DNA of 24,499 nt from an uncultured Actinomycetes bacterium (GTDB lineage: Bacteria; Actinomycetota; Actinomycetes; Nanopelagicales; Nanopelagicaceae): positions 1 to 24,499 of the forward strand of contig CAIUAO010000046.1 of the NCBI GenBank assembly GCA_903897155.1, written 5' to 3'. Below the pieces are notes generated by a model. It had not been told where the DNA came from, did no database searches, and was given only the letters and a program-made list of their open reading frames with translations. The translations under genes and the position numbers were made by a program. Numbering within the stretch: the first letter of the stretch is position 1; every line of letters starts with the position of its first letter. This document shows, in pieces, positions 7,555 to 14,909 of this stretch.

Positions 7555-8883
7555 TTATACAGCATGGAATTCAAACGCTTCATCGTGGAATCGATCTTTT
7601 GGAATACCAACGGAGCGAGCTGCTTCTCTGACAGCATCTACTAGCGGGGTCGGCCCGCATACATAAACTTCTGAATCCCTAAAAGCTGGAACAAATTTAG
7701 AAATATATTTGGCGTTCATAGGGTGATCTTTTCTAGAACCAATCAAGTAGTGAATTCTTGCTCCGCGCATATCTGCTAGAGCATCTAGTTCTTTGCGGAA
7801 AATAATGTCTTTCTCACTTGAAGCGCGAAAGAGCACATCAACGTCTTTAATATCATCGAGCTCTTCCATAAGTGCACGTAGTGGAGTAATTCCAACACCA
7901 CCGCCTACTAAAACGATATGACCGCGAGATGCCCTTGATGCAACAAATGTTCCATATGGACCCTCAAAGAAAACCCGCGCTCCAGGCCTAAGATTTTGAA
8001 TTTCAGCAGAGTGATCGCCAAGGTTCTTCACAGTTACACGTAAGAATTTTTCTTGAGGAGCAGCTGAAAGAGAATAAGGATGAGATAGCCACCAGTGACC
8101 TGCTTGGAAGAAGCGCCAACTAAAGAACTGTCCACCTTGAGCATTTAATTTATCCAAGTGGCGACCACGCATCACGATGGAAACAATGCCAGGTCCCTCA
8201 ACCACGACTTGATCCACCTTCAGGTTGTGACGCAGTGAGCGCGCTGTTGGTATAACAAATCGCCACCATATAATGACAAAAGCAGCAGCAATATATAACC
8301 CTTTCCAATAAATTTGATTAAGTGGATGCCCAATAAACATTGGCCCAGTGAGAACCTGGTGCATAAAGCCAAGTGCGATGGCTAGGTATGTATAAAGATG
8401 AATGGTCCACCATGTCTCATAGGACATCTTGGCGCGTGCTTTCTTATATGAAGTAACCCCGGCGAGCATCATTAATACAAATGCAACATCTGCAGGAATC
8501 ATCCATGGGTAGCTAAATGTCATTCGCCACAGTTCTACGGCTGTTGAGATGCGATCTCCACCTGCATAACCAAGTCCAACAAGAAGTACATGGAAGAAAA
8601 TTAAATATAAGGACCAAGGACCAAGTTTGCGATGCCACTTCACAAGTCGGTCATGACCAACAGAGCGTTCAATCCAAGGAATACGCGCAACAAAAACCAA
8701 ACCAACTAGTGCGAAGTACGTTCCGACAAGTGCGCCAACGCGAGAGATGGTGGTAATAGTTGAATAGACACCGTTCCAATCAGAACGTGTAATTGATTCA
8801 AGCTCCAGAGCGATGGTCAGACCCAGACCGATTCCTAGGAGGATCGAAGCCCAGTCTGCGTTGTGGCGTTTACCGATCGACAT
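7555..8883 (-). CDS. Ferric-reductase-like transmembrane flavocytochrome with NAD(P)H/FAD reductase domain
   Basis: From the ATG at 8883 this is a 442-residue NOX/FRE-type enzyme that would carry electrons from cytoplasmic NAD(P)H through FAD and two hemes across the membrane. The N-terminal half has about six helices. Histidine pairs at H84/H98 (WHRKLGPW and IFFHVLL) and H162/H175 (TIHLYTYL and FMHQVL) fit bis-heme ligation. The C-terminal half is ferredoxin-reductase-like: HPYSLSAAP (268-276) for FAD, GGGVGITPLRAL (327-338) for NAD(P)H, and YVCGPTPLVDAV (407-418). A TTG at 8994 would extend the N-terminus by 37 non-conserved residues; neither start has a convincing ribosome site, so the start is uncertain. 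Next to the FMN-binding carrier and apbE it forms a known trio for extracytoplasmic flavin-based electron transfer. Confidence 0.88.
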   Translation of the reverse strand: MSIGKRHNADWASILLGIGLGLTIALELESITRSDWNGVYSTITTISRVGALVGTYFALVGLVFVARIPWIERSVGHDRLVKWHRKLGPWSLYLIFFHVLLVGLGYAGGDRISTAVELWRMTFSYPWMIPADVAFVLMMLAGVTSYKKARAKMSYETWWTIHLYTYLAIALGFMHQVLTGPMFIGHPLNQIYWKGLYIAAAFVIIWWRFVIPTARSLRHNLKVDQVVVEGPGIVSIVMRGRHLDKLNAQGGQFFSWRFFQAGHWWLSHPYSLSAAPQEKFLRVTVKNLGDHSAEIQNLRPGARVFFEGPYGTFVASRASRGHIVLVGGGVGITPLRALMEELDDIKDVDVLFRASSEKDIIFRKELDALADMRGARIHYLIGSRKDHPMNAKYISKFVPAFRDSEVYVCGPTPLVDAVREAARSVGIPKDRFHDEAFEFHAV

Positions 8884-9069
8884 GGGTGAAGTGAACTCTG
8901 CTTTCCTGTGAGCCGTGTGAGAGGCACCTCTGGGCTCGCTGAAAATGCCACCGCCTACGCTCAATCGGAGATAAACGGGGAAGATCGTTATCAAAATGTA
9001 ACAAAAACAGACTAGACCAAACTCAAACGGACATCTAGAGTCGCCATGTTATCTACACCACACGCGATC

Positions 9070-9073
9070 GGAG
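9070..9073 (+). promoter_or_regulatory. Ribosome binding site deciding a TTG start for the DeoR regulator
   Basis: GGAG, 6 nt before the TTG at 9080. The TTG-initiated product begins exactly at the conserved DeoR N-terminus (x-x-ER-x-x-x-I), so this rare start codon is preferred over any downstream ATG, which would truncate the helix-turn-helix. Confidence 0.7.
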
Positions 9074-9079
9074 TAAGCC

Positions 9080-9841
9080 TTGTTCCAAGTAGAACGTCAT
9101 GCATGGCTCATTGAGAAGGCCCGCGACGCCGGGCGCCTTGATGTCACCGCATGTTCTACTGAACTTGGTGTCACAGTAGAAACAATTCGCCGTGATTTAA
9201 ATGATCTTGAAGAGAAGAACCTCTTGCGCCGTGTACATGGAGGGGCAATACCGGTTGAAGGCGCTACTTTTGAATTTAATCTGAAAACCCGTCAAGAACA
9301 GTTTGTAGAAGAAAAGCGCCGAATTGCAAATGGTGCCCTTGAATTCATTACAGATGCAGAGACACTTTTCTGGGATGAGGGGTATACACCGCAACTCGCA
9401 GCAGAAGCATGGCAACCAACACACAAAGCGACAGTAGTTACAAATGCACTTGCGACTGCTTCGATACTTGCAGCAAAGAAAAACGTTGAAGTTATATTTT
9501 TAGGTGGAAGAGTTCGTTCCATCACGATGGCTACATCTGATGCATGGGCCATAAGGCAATTATCTGAGCTTGTTATTGACCAAGCAGTTATTGGAACAAA
9601 CGGCATTTCGCTCAAGAATGGCTGCACAACGCCGAGCGCAACAGTTTCAGCTACAAAGACAGCTGCGATGAAAGCATCTCACTCTTCAATTCTTTTAGTA
9701 CTCAGTAATCGATTTGGCTCTGATTCATTTGTTAAATTTGCCGATGTTTCAGATTTTACCGTTGCCATTACTGATAATGATTTAGAGCAAAATACTTTTA
9801 ATACATTCACAAATGCTGGATTGAAGATTAAACGAGTATGA
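9080..9841 (+). CDS. DeoR-family transcriptional regulator
   Basis: A 253-residue sugar-responsive DNA-binding protein. The N-terminal DeoR helix-turn-helix covers about residues 4-57, with the recognition region VTVETIRRDLNDLEEKNLL followed by the typical RRVHGGA. The rest is the DeoR C-terminal effector domain, related to ribose-5-phosphate isomerase folds and normally sensing a sugar phosphate. The usual D-x-GTT loop is replaced by WDEGYTPQ (about 97-104), and the usual S-S-K-FG segment reads LSNRFGSD, so the effector pocket is somewhat unusual. It starts at TTG with a good GGAG site. It lies 167 nt upstream of the polyol ABC operon on the same strand and is the most likely regulator of that operon; the paired repeats at 9862-9920 are candidate binding sites. 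Family assignment is firm, target inferred. Confidence 0.9.
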   Translation: MFQVERHAWLIEKARDAGRLDVTACSTELGVTVETIRRDLNDLEEKNLLRRVHGGAIPVEGATFEFNLKTRQEQFVEEKRRIANGALEFITDAETLFWDEGYTPQLAAEAWQPTHKATVVTNALATASILAAKKNVEVIFLGGRVRSITMATSDAWAIRQLSELVIDQAVIGTNGISLKNGCTTPSATVSATKTAAMKASHSSILLVLSNRFGSDSFVKFADVSDFTVAITDNDLEQNTFNTFTNAGLKIKRV

Positions 9842-9861
9842 CACTTACATATATAGCGCTG

Positions 9862-9920
9862 ACTACTCGCGCAATAAGTGAAACGAGAATTGCTAGGGGC
9901 AACTACTCTGGCAATAACTG
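9862..9920 (+). repeat. Imperfect 19-bp direct repeat, candidate operators of the polyol operon
   Basis: ACTACTCGCGCAATAAGTG at 9862-9880 and ACTACTCTGGCAATAACTG at 9902-9920 agree at 16 of 19 positions and are exactly 40 bp apart, close to four helical turns. They lie between the DeoR regulator gene and the polyol-binding-protein gene. Paired same-face repeats suit a regulator binding cooperatively; DeoR at 9080 is the natural candidate. Binding is inference. Confidence 0.5.
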
Positions 9921-9947
9921 CACCACATCAGGAGAAGGACGTGGTGC
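9920..9947 (+). promoter_or_regulatory. Leader hairpin with Shine-Dalgarno in its loop
   Basis: GCACCAC at 9920-9926 is the exact reverse complement of GTGGTGC at 9941-9947, giving a 7-bp stem with a 14-nt loop that contains AGGAG (9930-9934). The 3' arm holds a GTG start codon of a possible leader ORF. If it forms in RNA it could modulate initiation just upstream of the binding-protein gene. The first arm also overlaps the last base of the second direct repeat. Confidence 0.4.
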
Positions 9948-10012
9948 CAGGTAGCAAACCCGAGCACTACTGCATACATCACAACCCTCTATGCAAGTCA
10001 GGAGAAATATGA
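9941..10012 (+). CDS. Possible 23-residue leader peptide upstream of the polyol-binding protein
   Basis: A GTG-initiated frame preceded by AGGAG (9930-9934) with an ideal 6-nt spacing encodes a 23-residue peptide rich in His and Cys in its middle (HYCIHHNPLC). Its TGA stop overlaps the ATG of the binding-protein gene at 10009 as ATGA, in a different frame. Such coupling is the same arrangement used by many true gene pairs in this window. The peptide matches no family I recognise, and the frame is short enough to occur by chance. It could be a regulatory leader ORF, a translational enhancer for the highly expressed gene after it, or noise. Confidence 0.35.
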   Translation: MVPGSKPEHYCIHHNPLCKSGEI

Positions 10013-11358
10013 ATATGAACACAAAGCGCGGCAAGCTAGCGATTGTGGCCGCATCAGTAACAGCAATTGTTGCTGGTGTATTCACAGTTCCAGCTCACGC
10101 TGCAACTACTACCATCAACGTGTTGATGGTCGGAAACCCACAGATGAAGGATTTGCAATCACTTACAGATGCAAACTTCACACCAGATTCTGGAATTAAG
10201 GTGAACTACACAGTTCTTCCAGAGAACGAACTTCGCGATAAGGTAACTCAAGATGTTGCTTCAGGCGCTGGTCAATATGACGTAGTAACACTAGGTATGT
10301 ATGACATTGCAAACTGGGGCGGCACCGGCAAGCTCAAGTCAATCGATTCATACGTAGCTTCAGATTCAGCATGGAACAAGGCTGACGTGTTCCCATCAAT
10401 GATTAAGGGCCTTAGTGGCGCTGATGGAAAGCTATACGCAGCACCTTTCTACGGTGAGTCATCAATGCTTATGTACCGTAAGGACCTTGCTGCAAAAGCT
10501 GGCGCAGTAATTCCTCTACACCCAACATGGCAGCAAGTTGCAACAGCGGCTGCAAAGATGAACGATCCTAAGAACGGCGTAGCAGGTATCTGCTTACGTG
10601 GACTTCCAGGATGGGGAGAGCAATTCGCTCCTCTAACAACAGTTGTTAACACCTTCGGTGGAACATGGTTCACCAAGGATTGGAAGGCACAAGTAAGTGC
10701 TAAGCCATTTAACGACGCTGTTTCATTCTATGTAAACCTTTTGAAGAAGTCAGGCGAAAAGGGTGCTACACAAGCTGGATTTACCGAGTGCGATAACGCA
10801 ATGGCACAAGGTAAGGCTGCAATGTGGTACGACGCTACTTCTGCAACAGGATCAATTGAAAAGGCTGGATTCTCTAACTATGTTGGAAAGTTTGGTTATT
10901 CATATGCACCTACAGTTAAGACTGCTTACTCTGGTTGGTTGTGGGCATGGGCATTCGCCATTGAAGGAGCTTCAAAGCAAGCTGATTCAGCTTGGAAGTT
11001 CATTTCATGGGCAACAAGCTCAAAGTATGAAAATCTAGTAGGCGCAAAGCTTGGTTGGACCGCTGTTCCTGATGGAAAGCGCGCTTCAACATATGCAAAC
11101 GCTGATTACACCAAGGCAGCTGCTGCCTATTACAAAGTTGTTCTTGGATCATTGCAACATGCTGATCCATTGAACCCAGGTGTACAACCTCGTCCAACTT
11201 CAGGAATTCAATTCGTTGCTGTTCCTGAATTCGCAGATCTAGGTACTGCAGTTTCACAAGAAGTTGCTAAGGCAATTACTGGTGGACAGACAGTTACCCA
11301 AGCTCTTGCAAAGGGACAAAAGTTAGCTGAAGTAGTTGCGGCTAAGCACAAGGCATAA
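10009..11358 (+). CDS. Polyol (mannitol/sorbitol-type) ABC transporter substrate-binding protein
   Basis: Extracytoplasmic binding protein, 449 residues, of the SmoE/MtlE type in the family 1 extracellular solute-binding proteins. A signal peptide (KRGKLAIVAAS onward) ends at PAHA, so signal peptidase I should cut near residue 31; there is no lipobox cysteine. The mature part shows the polyol-binding pattern: QYDVVTLGMYDIANWG, then YAAPFYGESSMLMYRKDL. AGGAG at 10000-10004 serves the ATG at 10009 (4 nt) or the in-frame ATG at 10015 (10 nt); an ATG at 9991 has no ribosome site. Codons are biased toward AAG, AAC and TTC compared with neighbouring genes, as expected for high expression. It is followed by a hairpin and two permease genes but no ATPase. 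Substrate is probably a C5/C6 sugar alcohol; the exact one is unproven. Confidence 0.88.
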   Translation: MNMNTKRGKLAIVAASVTAIVAGVFTVPAHAATTTINVLMVGNPQMKDLQSLTDANFTPDSGIKVNYTVLPENELRDKVTQDVASGAGQYDVVTLGMYDIANWGGTGKLKSIDSYVASDSAWNKADVFPSMIKGLSGADGKLYAAPFYGESSMLMYRKDLAAKAGAVIPLHPTWQQVATAAAKMNDPKNGVAGICLRGLPGWGEQFAPLTTVVNTFGGTWFTKDWKAQVSAKPFNDAVSFYVNLLKKSGEKGATQAGFTECDNAMAQGKAAMWYDATSATGSIEKAGFSNYVGKFGYSYAPTVKTAYSGWLWAWAFAIEGASKQADSAWKFISWATSSKYENLVGAKLGWTAVPDGKRASTYANADYTKAAAAYYKVVLGSLQHADPLNPGVQPRPTSGIQFVAVPEFADLGTAVSQEVAKAITGGQTVTQALAKGQKLAEVVAAKHKA

Positions 11359-11393
11359 ATGAAGTAAAAGCCCTACCTGCGGGCGTAGTAGTT

Positions 11394-11422
11394 TGGCGGG
11401 TGCATGTCAGGTGCACCCGCCA
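11394..11422 (+). other. Intercistronic hairpin after the binding-protein gene
   Basis: TGGCGGGTGCA (11394-11404) and TGCACCCGCCA (11412-11422) form a perfect 11-bp GC-rich stem with a 7-nt loop. No run of T follows directly, so it is not a classical intrinsic terminator. Its place between binding-protein and permease genes fits an RNA element that stabilises the upstream message or partly blocks read-through, giving more binding protein than permease. Confidence 0.7.
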
Positions 11423-11474
11423 GCTATTACATGTAGGTTGCAATAATTAGATTTTTGTAAATTTAAGTCCCAAG

Positions 11475-11481
11475 AGAGGAG
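11475..11481 (+). promoter_or_regulatory. Ribosome binding site of the first polyol permease
   Basis: AGAGGAG ends 4 nt before the ATG at 11486, at the end of the 127-nt gap that follows the binding-protein gene. It supports independent initiation after the intercistronic hairpin. Confidence 0.65.
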
Positions 11482-11485
11482 TCAC

Positions 11486-12397
11486 ATGGCCGCGCTCACA
11501 CATTCCAAAACTGAAAATCGCAAGCGCAGGCTGCCTCTATATCCAGCACTGATTTTGACGGTTATTTTGACCCAAATTCCTTTTGTGATCACGTTGATCA
11601 TCTCCATGTTCCACTGGAACATTATTTATTCTAAAGAAACCCATTTCACCTGGTTCTCTAACTTTAAAGTTGTCGCGCAAGATGCAACTATGCGGGCAGC
11701 GCTTATTAATTCAATCACTCTAACTACGGCAGTAGTACTCATCTCAACACTTTTTGGTCTTGGTTTAGCGCTATTGCTTGACCGTAAGTTCCGTGGCCGT
11801 TCTATTGTGCGAACACTGCTTATTACGCCATTTTTGATTACTCCAGTTGCCTCCGCCCTCTTGTGGAAGCACATTATTTTTAATCCACTTTATGGAATTC
11901 TCGATGGTTTTATTACTCAGATTTACAAGGCATTTGGCGGGAATCACGTTATTAATGCTGATTTTGTTTCTAATCAACCCTTGGTCGCAATTGCCGTACC
12001 AATGATCTGGCAATGGACGCCATTTATGATGTTAATCATTCTTGCAGGACTACAAAGTCAGTCACCAGAGATTCTTGAAGCTGCTGCAGTTGATGGTGCA
12101 GGAACATGGCAGCTTTTCTCAAAGATGACCTTTCCTCACTTACGCCAGTACATCCAACTATCAATTATTTTGGGAACGATTTACATCGTTCAAAGCATGG
12201 ATTTCGTATTTACGATTACCCAAGGTGGACCAGGAACAGATTCGACAATCATTCCTTATCAAATTTATCTCACAATGTTTAGAAAGTATGAATACGGTGA
12301 AGCAGCAGCAGCTGGAGTAATAGTTGTGTTTATCACTATTGCTCTTTCCACACTTGCCCTTAGGTTCACTAAAGATATTTTGGAGTCAGATAAATGA
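11486..12397 (+). CDS. Polyol ABC transporter permease 1 (MalF/SmoF-like)
   Basis: A 303-residue inner-membrane subunit with about six transmembrane helices, the first after a short basic N-terminus (KTENRKRRLPL). The ATPase-docking EAA loop is clear: EILEAAAVDGAGTWQLFSKM, with the conserved G seen in the binding-protein-dependent transport family (PF00528), near residues 195-214. The length and TM pattern fit the UgpA/MalF-type subunit of carbohydrate uptake family 1 (CUT1). Its stop overlaps the ATG of the second permease as ATGA. Substrate assignment rests on the polyol-type binding protein upstream and the mannitol-dehydrogenase family gene downstream. Confidence 0.9.
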   Translation: MAALTHSKTENRKRRLPLYPALILTVILTQIPFVITLIISMFHWNIIYSKETHFTWFSNFKVVAQDATMRAALINSITLTTAVVLISTLFGLGLALLLDRKFRGRSIVRTLLITPFLITPVASALLWKHIIFNPLYGILDGFITQIYKAFGGNHVINADFVSNQPLVAIAVPMIWQWTPFMMLIILAGLQSQSPEILEAAAVDGAGTWQLFSKMTFPHLRQYIQLSIILGTIYIVQSMDFVFTITQGGPGTDSTIIPYQIYLTMFRKYEYGEAAAAGVIVVFITIALSTLALRFTKDILESDK

Positions 12398-13224
12398 TGA
12401 AGCAGAGTAAGGCTAAATTCTTTTCTAGGTCTGGCTTAACGAGCCTGACTTGGTTTATTTCCCTTGCTTTCTTCTTTCCAATCTTTTGGATTTTGCTTAT
12501 CTCTTTTAGACAAGAAAAAGATGCCGGTACGTTCCCACCAAAATGGCTTGCAACATTTAGTTTTGATAACTATTCATCGGTTTTTCAAAAAGGCGCGACT
12601 ACATTCCTATTAAACTCAGCAATAGCTTCAATTGGTTCAACACTCATTGTTTTGATGCTGGCTTATCCAGCCGCGTACGCTCTTTCCATCAAGCCTATTT
12701 ATAAGAGCAAAGATGTACTGACATTTTTCCTAAGCACTAAGTTCTTGCCGCCGATCGCTGCTTTGTTACCTTTATATTTGATCCTTCAACATTTACATGT
12801 GCTCGATAATATTTGGGCGCTAACTGTGCTCTATGTGAGTATGAATTTGCCGCTATCTGTATGGATGCTTCGTTCATTTTTAAAAGAAATCCCCTCAGAA
12901 CTTGTAGAAGCAGCATCGCTAGACGGGGCATCAACACGAACTATTCTTTATAAAGTACTTGCTCCGATTTCATTGCCAGGTTTGGCTTCCACGGCTCTTA
13001 TTTGTTTTATCTTTTCATGGAATGAGTTCTTATTAGCTATTAACGTAACTGGATTCCATGCGGCAACAGCTCCGGTTTATTTAGTTGGCTTTGTTACTGC
13101 AGAAGGACTTTTCTTTGCTCATCTTGCTGCTGTTTCAATTGTAGTTTCCCTACCTGTAGTTATTGCAGGTTGGAGCGCTCAAGACAAACTTGTACGCGGA
13201 CTATCGCTGGGCGCTGTGAAGTAA
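12394..13224 (+). CDS. Polyol ABC transporter permease 2 (MalG/SmoG-like)
   Basis: Second CUT1 permease, 276 residues, about six helices. The EAA loop reads ELVEAASLDGASTRTILYKV (about residues 169-188), followed by the usual L-P-G segment. The N-terminal part contains the FRQEKDAGTFPPKW periplasmic segment typical of MalG-type partners. The ATG at 12394 overlaps the stop of permease 1; a second in-frame ATG at 12397 is possible. GGAG at 12382-12385 is 8 nt upstream. The stop overlaps the start of the dehydrogenase gene by one base. The partner ATPase must come from elsewhere in the genome, as often found for CUT1 systems that share an MsmK/MalK-type ATPase. Confidence 0.9.
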   Translation: MMKQSKAKFFSRSGLTSLTWFISLAFFFPIFWILLISFRQEKDAGTFPPKWLATFSFDNYSSVFQKGATTFLLNSAIASIGSTLIVLMLAYPAAYALSIKPIYKSKDVLTFFLSTKFLPPIAALLPLYLILQHLHVLDNIWALTVLYVSMNLPLSVWMLRSFLKEIPSELVEAASLDGASTRTILYKVLAPISLPGLASTALICFIFSWNEFLLAINVTGFHAATAPVYLVGFVTAEGLFFAHLAAVSIVVSLPVVIAGWSAQDKLVRGLSLGAVK

Positions 13225-14696
13225 TGGCAAGGTTGTCCAACAACACGCTCTCAACAATTCCTGATTCGGTCTTAACTCCTAAATACGATCGAAATTCAAT
13301 CACTCCTGGAATCCTCCATTTTGGGGTCGGAGCTTTCCATCGTTCCCACCAGGCGCTGACTATTGACCGCTTACTCTCACAAGGCTTAGCTCATGATTGG
13401 GGAATTGTTGGGGTTGGACTCTTGCCACACGATTTCAAGATGCGTGATGCACTCAATCCTCAAGATGGTCTCTATACCCTTATTACAAAGCATGGTGATG
13501 GGAAAATTGATTACCAAGTAATTGGAAGCATTATCGGTTTCCACTTTGCACCCGATGATCCTGAAGCAGTTCTTTCTCGACTTGTTAGCCCTGAGATTCG
13601 CATTGTCTCTCTGACGATCACCGAGGGTGGATATAGTTTTGATAGCGTCACGGGGGAGTTTGATCCCAAAACTCCTGGCGTCTCTCATGATTTATCAACT
13701 AATGAAGCACCTGTCTCTGCCTTTGGTTATATCGTCGAAGGTTTGCGCCGCCGCCGCGAACTTGGAATCCCTCCCTTTACAGTTCAATCTTGTGACAATA
13801 TCCAAGGCAACGGAGATGTTGCAAAGAAAATGTTCATAGCTTTTGCAAAGTTAAAGAACGCCGAACTTGGAACTTGGATCCAAGAGCATGTTGCTTTCCC
13901 TAATTCCATGGTTGATCGGATCACACCTGTCACCGCCCAAGGTGATATCGATCTGGCAAGTAAAGCGCTAGGCCTTGAAGATCATTGGCCCGTACCGTGC
14001 GAACCATTTTTCCAATGGGTGATTGAAGATCACTTCCCACTTGGTCGTCCACCATTTGAAAAAGCTCAAGCTCAAATGGTTAAAGATGTTATGCCATATG
14101 AACTTATGAAGCTTCGTTTACTGAACGCAAGCCATCAGGGGCTTTGCTACTTCGGTCGACTCAGTAATTACCACTATGTACACGAGGTAATGGGAGATCC
14201 TTTGATTGTTAGATTACTCGAGCGTTATATGGATGAAGAGGCAACGCCAACCCTTTCACCGGTACCTGGAGTTGATCTTGCTGCCTATAAAGCACAACTC
14301 ATAGAGCGTTTCTCAAATTCTCAAGTCTTAGACACTGTTGCACGTTTAGCTGCAGAATCATCAGACAGAATTCCTAAGTGGTTGATGCCGGTTGTTCGGG
14401 AAAATCTTCAAAAAAATGGCAAAGTCGAATTAAGCGCTGCAATTGTTGCCAGCTGGGCGCGCTATGACGAAGCCATAGATGAATTAGGCAAGCCAATTGA
14501 AGTGGTTGACTCTCTTAAAGAAGAACTTGTGTCAATTGCAAAGACTCAGAGAAGTAATCCCAAAGCATTTATTGAAAATAAGAAGCTCTTTGGCGATATT
14601 GCTAATGAGCCTCGTTTCATGACTCCCTACCTATCGGCTCTTGCCTCATTGCATGAAGTCGGGGCACAGGAGACTTTAAAAGGAATACTGAAATAA
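13224..14696 (+). CDS. Mannitol 2-dehydrogenase family polyol dehydrogenase
   Basis: A 490-residue NAD-dependent long-chain polyol dehydrogenase that would oxidise the imported sugar alcohol to a ketose (mannitol to fructose, or a related polyol such as arabitol to xylulose). The N-terminal Rossmann domain begins at HFGVGAFHRSHQA (about 32-44). The catalytic K-x4-N-x2-H motif of the Pseudomonas fluorescens enzyme is intact as K296, N301 and H304 in MKLRLLNASHQG, with D231 in SMVDRITP. The length matches the family. The ATG at 13224 overlaps the permease stop (TAATG); a longer in-frame open region to 13170 lies inside the permease gene and is rejected. It closes the operon; the tRNA-Ser gene follows 76 nt later. 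Substrate choice within the family is not decidable here. Confidence 0.92.
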   Translation: MARLSNNTLSTIPDSVLTPKYDRNSITPGILHFGVGAFHRSHQALTIDRLLSQGLAHDWGIVGVGLLPHDFKMRDALNPQDGLYTLITKHGDGKIDYQVIGSIIGFHFAPDDPEAVLSRLVSPEIRIVSLTITEGGYSFDSVTGEFDPKTPGVSHDLSTNEAPVSAFGYIVEGLRRRRELGIPPFTVQSCDNIQGNGDVAKKMFIAFAKLKNAELGTWIQEHVAFPNSMVDRITPVTAQGDIDLASKALGLEDHWPVPCEPFFQWVIEDHFPLGRPPFEKAQAQMVKDVMPYELMKLRLLNASHQGLCYFGRLSNYHYVHEVMGDPLIVRLLERYMDEEATPTLSPVPGVDLAAYKAQLIERFSNSQVLDTVARLAAESSDRIPKWLMPVVRENLQKNGKVELSAAIVASWARYDEAIDELGKPIEVVDSLKEELVSIAKTQRSNPKAFIENKKLFGDIANEPRFMTPYLSALASLHEVGAQETLKGILK

Positions 14697-14772
14697 AGGT
14701 AAAGGCCATATGCCCGCCTATCTCAAGGGATTTAGATGGGTGGCTTTGAGGAGGTAAACTGATCCAGCACGA

Positions 14773-14864
14773 GGAGACGTCGCATAGCCCGGTCGAGTGC
14801 GCCTCACTGCTAACGAGGTAAGGGGTAAAACCCTTCAAGAGTTCAAATCTCTTCGTCTCCGCCA
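14773..14864 (+). tRNA. tRNA-Ser (anticodon GCU)
   Basis: A complete class II tRNA. The 7-bp acceptor stem GGAGACG/CGTCTCC is perfect, G73 is the expected serine discriminator and CCA is encoded. The D stem is GCAT/GTGC with GG in the loop. The anticodon loop is CTGCTAA with GCT at 14809-14811, reading AGC and AGU codons; the stem above it is four pairs plus an A-C mismatch next to the loop. The long variable arm AAGGG/CCCTT is diagnostic of tRNA-Ser, and the T arm is AAGAG/CTCTT with loop TTCAAAT. It lies between two sugar-metabolism transcription units with no tRNA neighbours. Confidence 0.96.
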
Positions 14865-14898
14865 GAAAAATTTAATTACTTATTTTTATCAATAGATC

Positions 14899-14904
14899 AG
14901 AGGG
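14899..14904 (+). promoter_or_regulatory. Ribosome binding site choosing the ATG at 14910
   Basis: AGAGGG lies 5 nt before the ATG at 14910 but only 2 nt before the in-frame GTG at 14907, so the ATG is the better start. Confidence 0.55.
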
Positions 14905-14909
14905 TAGTG

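Noticed and set aside
8920..8931. 12-bp palindrome AGAGGCACCTCT ahead of the flavocytochrome gene
   Set aside because: Short, single copy, and inside the possible TTG-initiated extension; not enough to call an operator.
9991..10008. Upstream ATG for the polyol-binding protein
   Set aside because: No Shine-Dalgarno in front of it, whereas AGGAG stands before 10009/10015; the extension would put two extra Arg residues and no useful feature before the signal peptide.
14773..14864. tRNA as a proven integration site
   Set aside because: No integrase, transposase or second copy of the tRNA 3' end was found in the window; kept only as a question.
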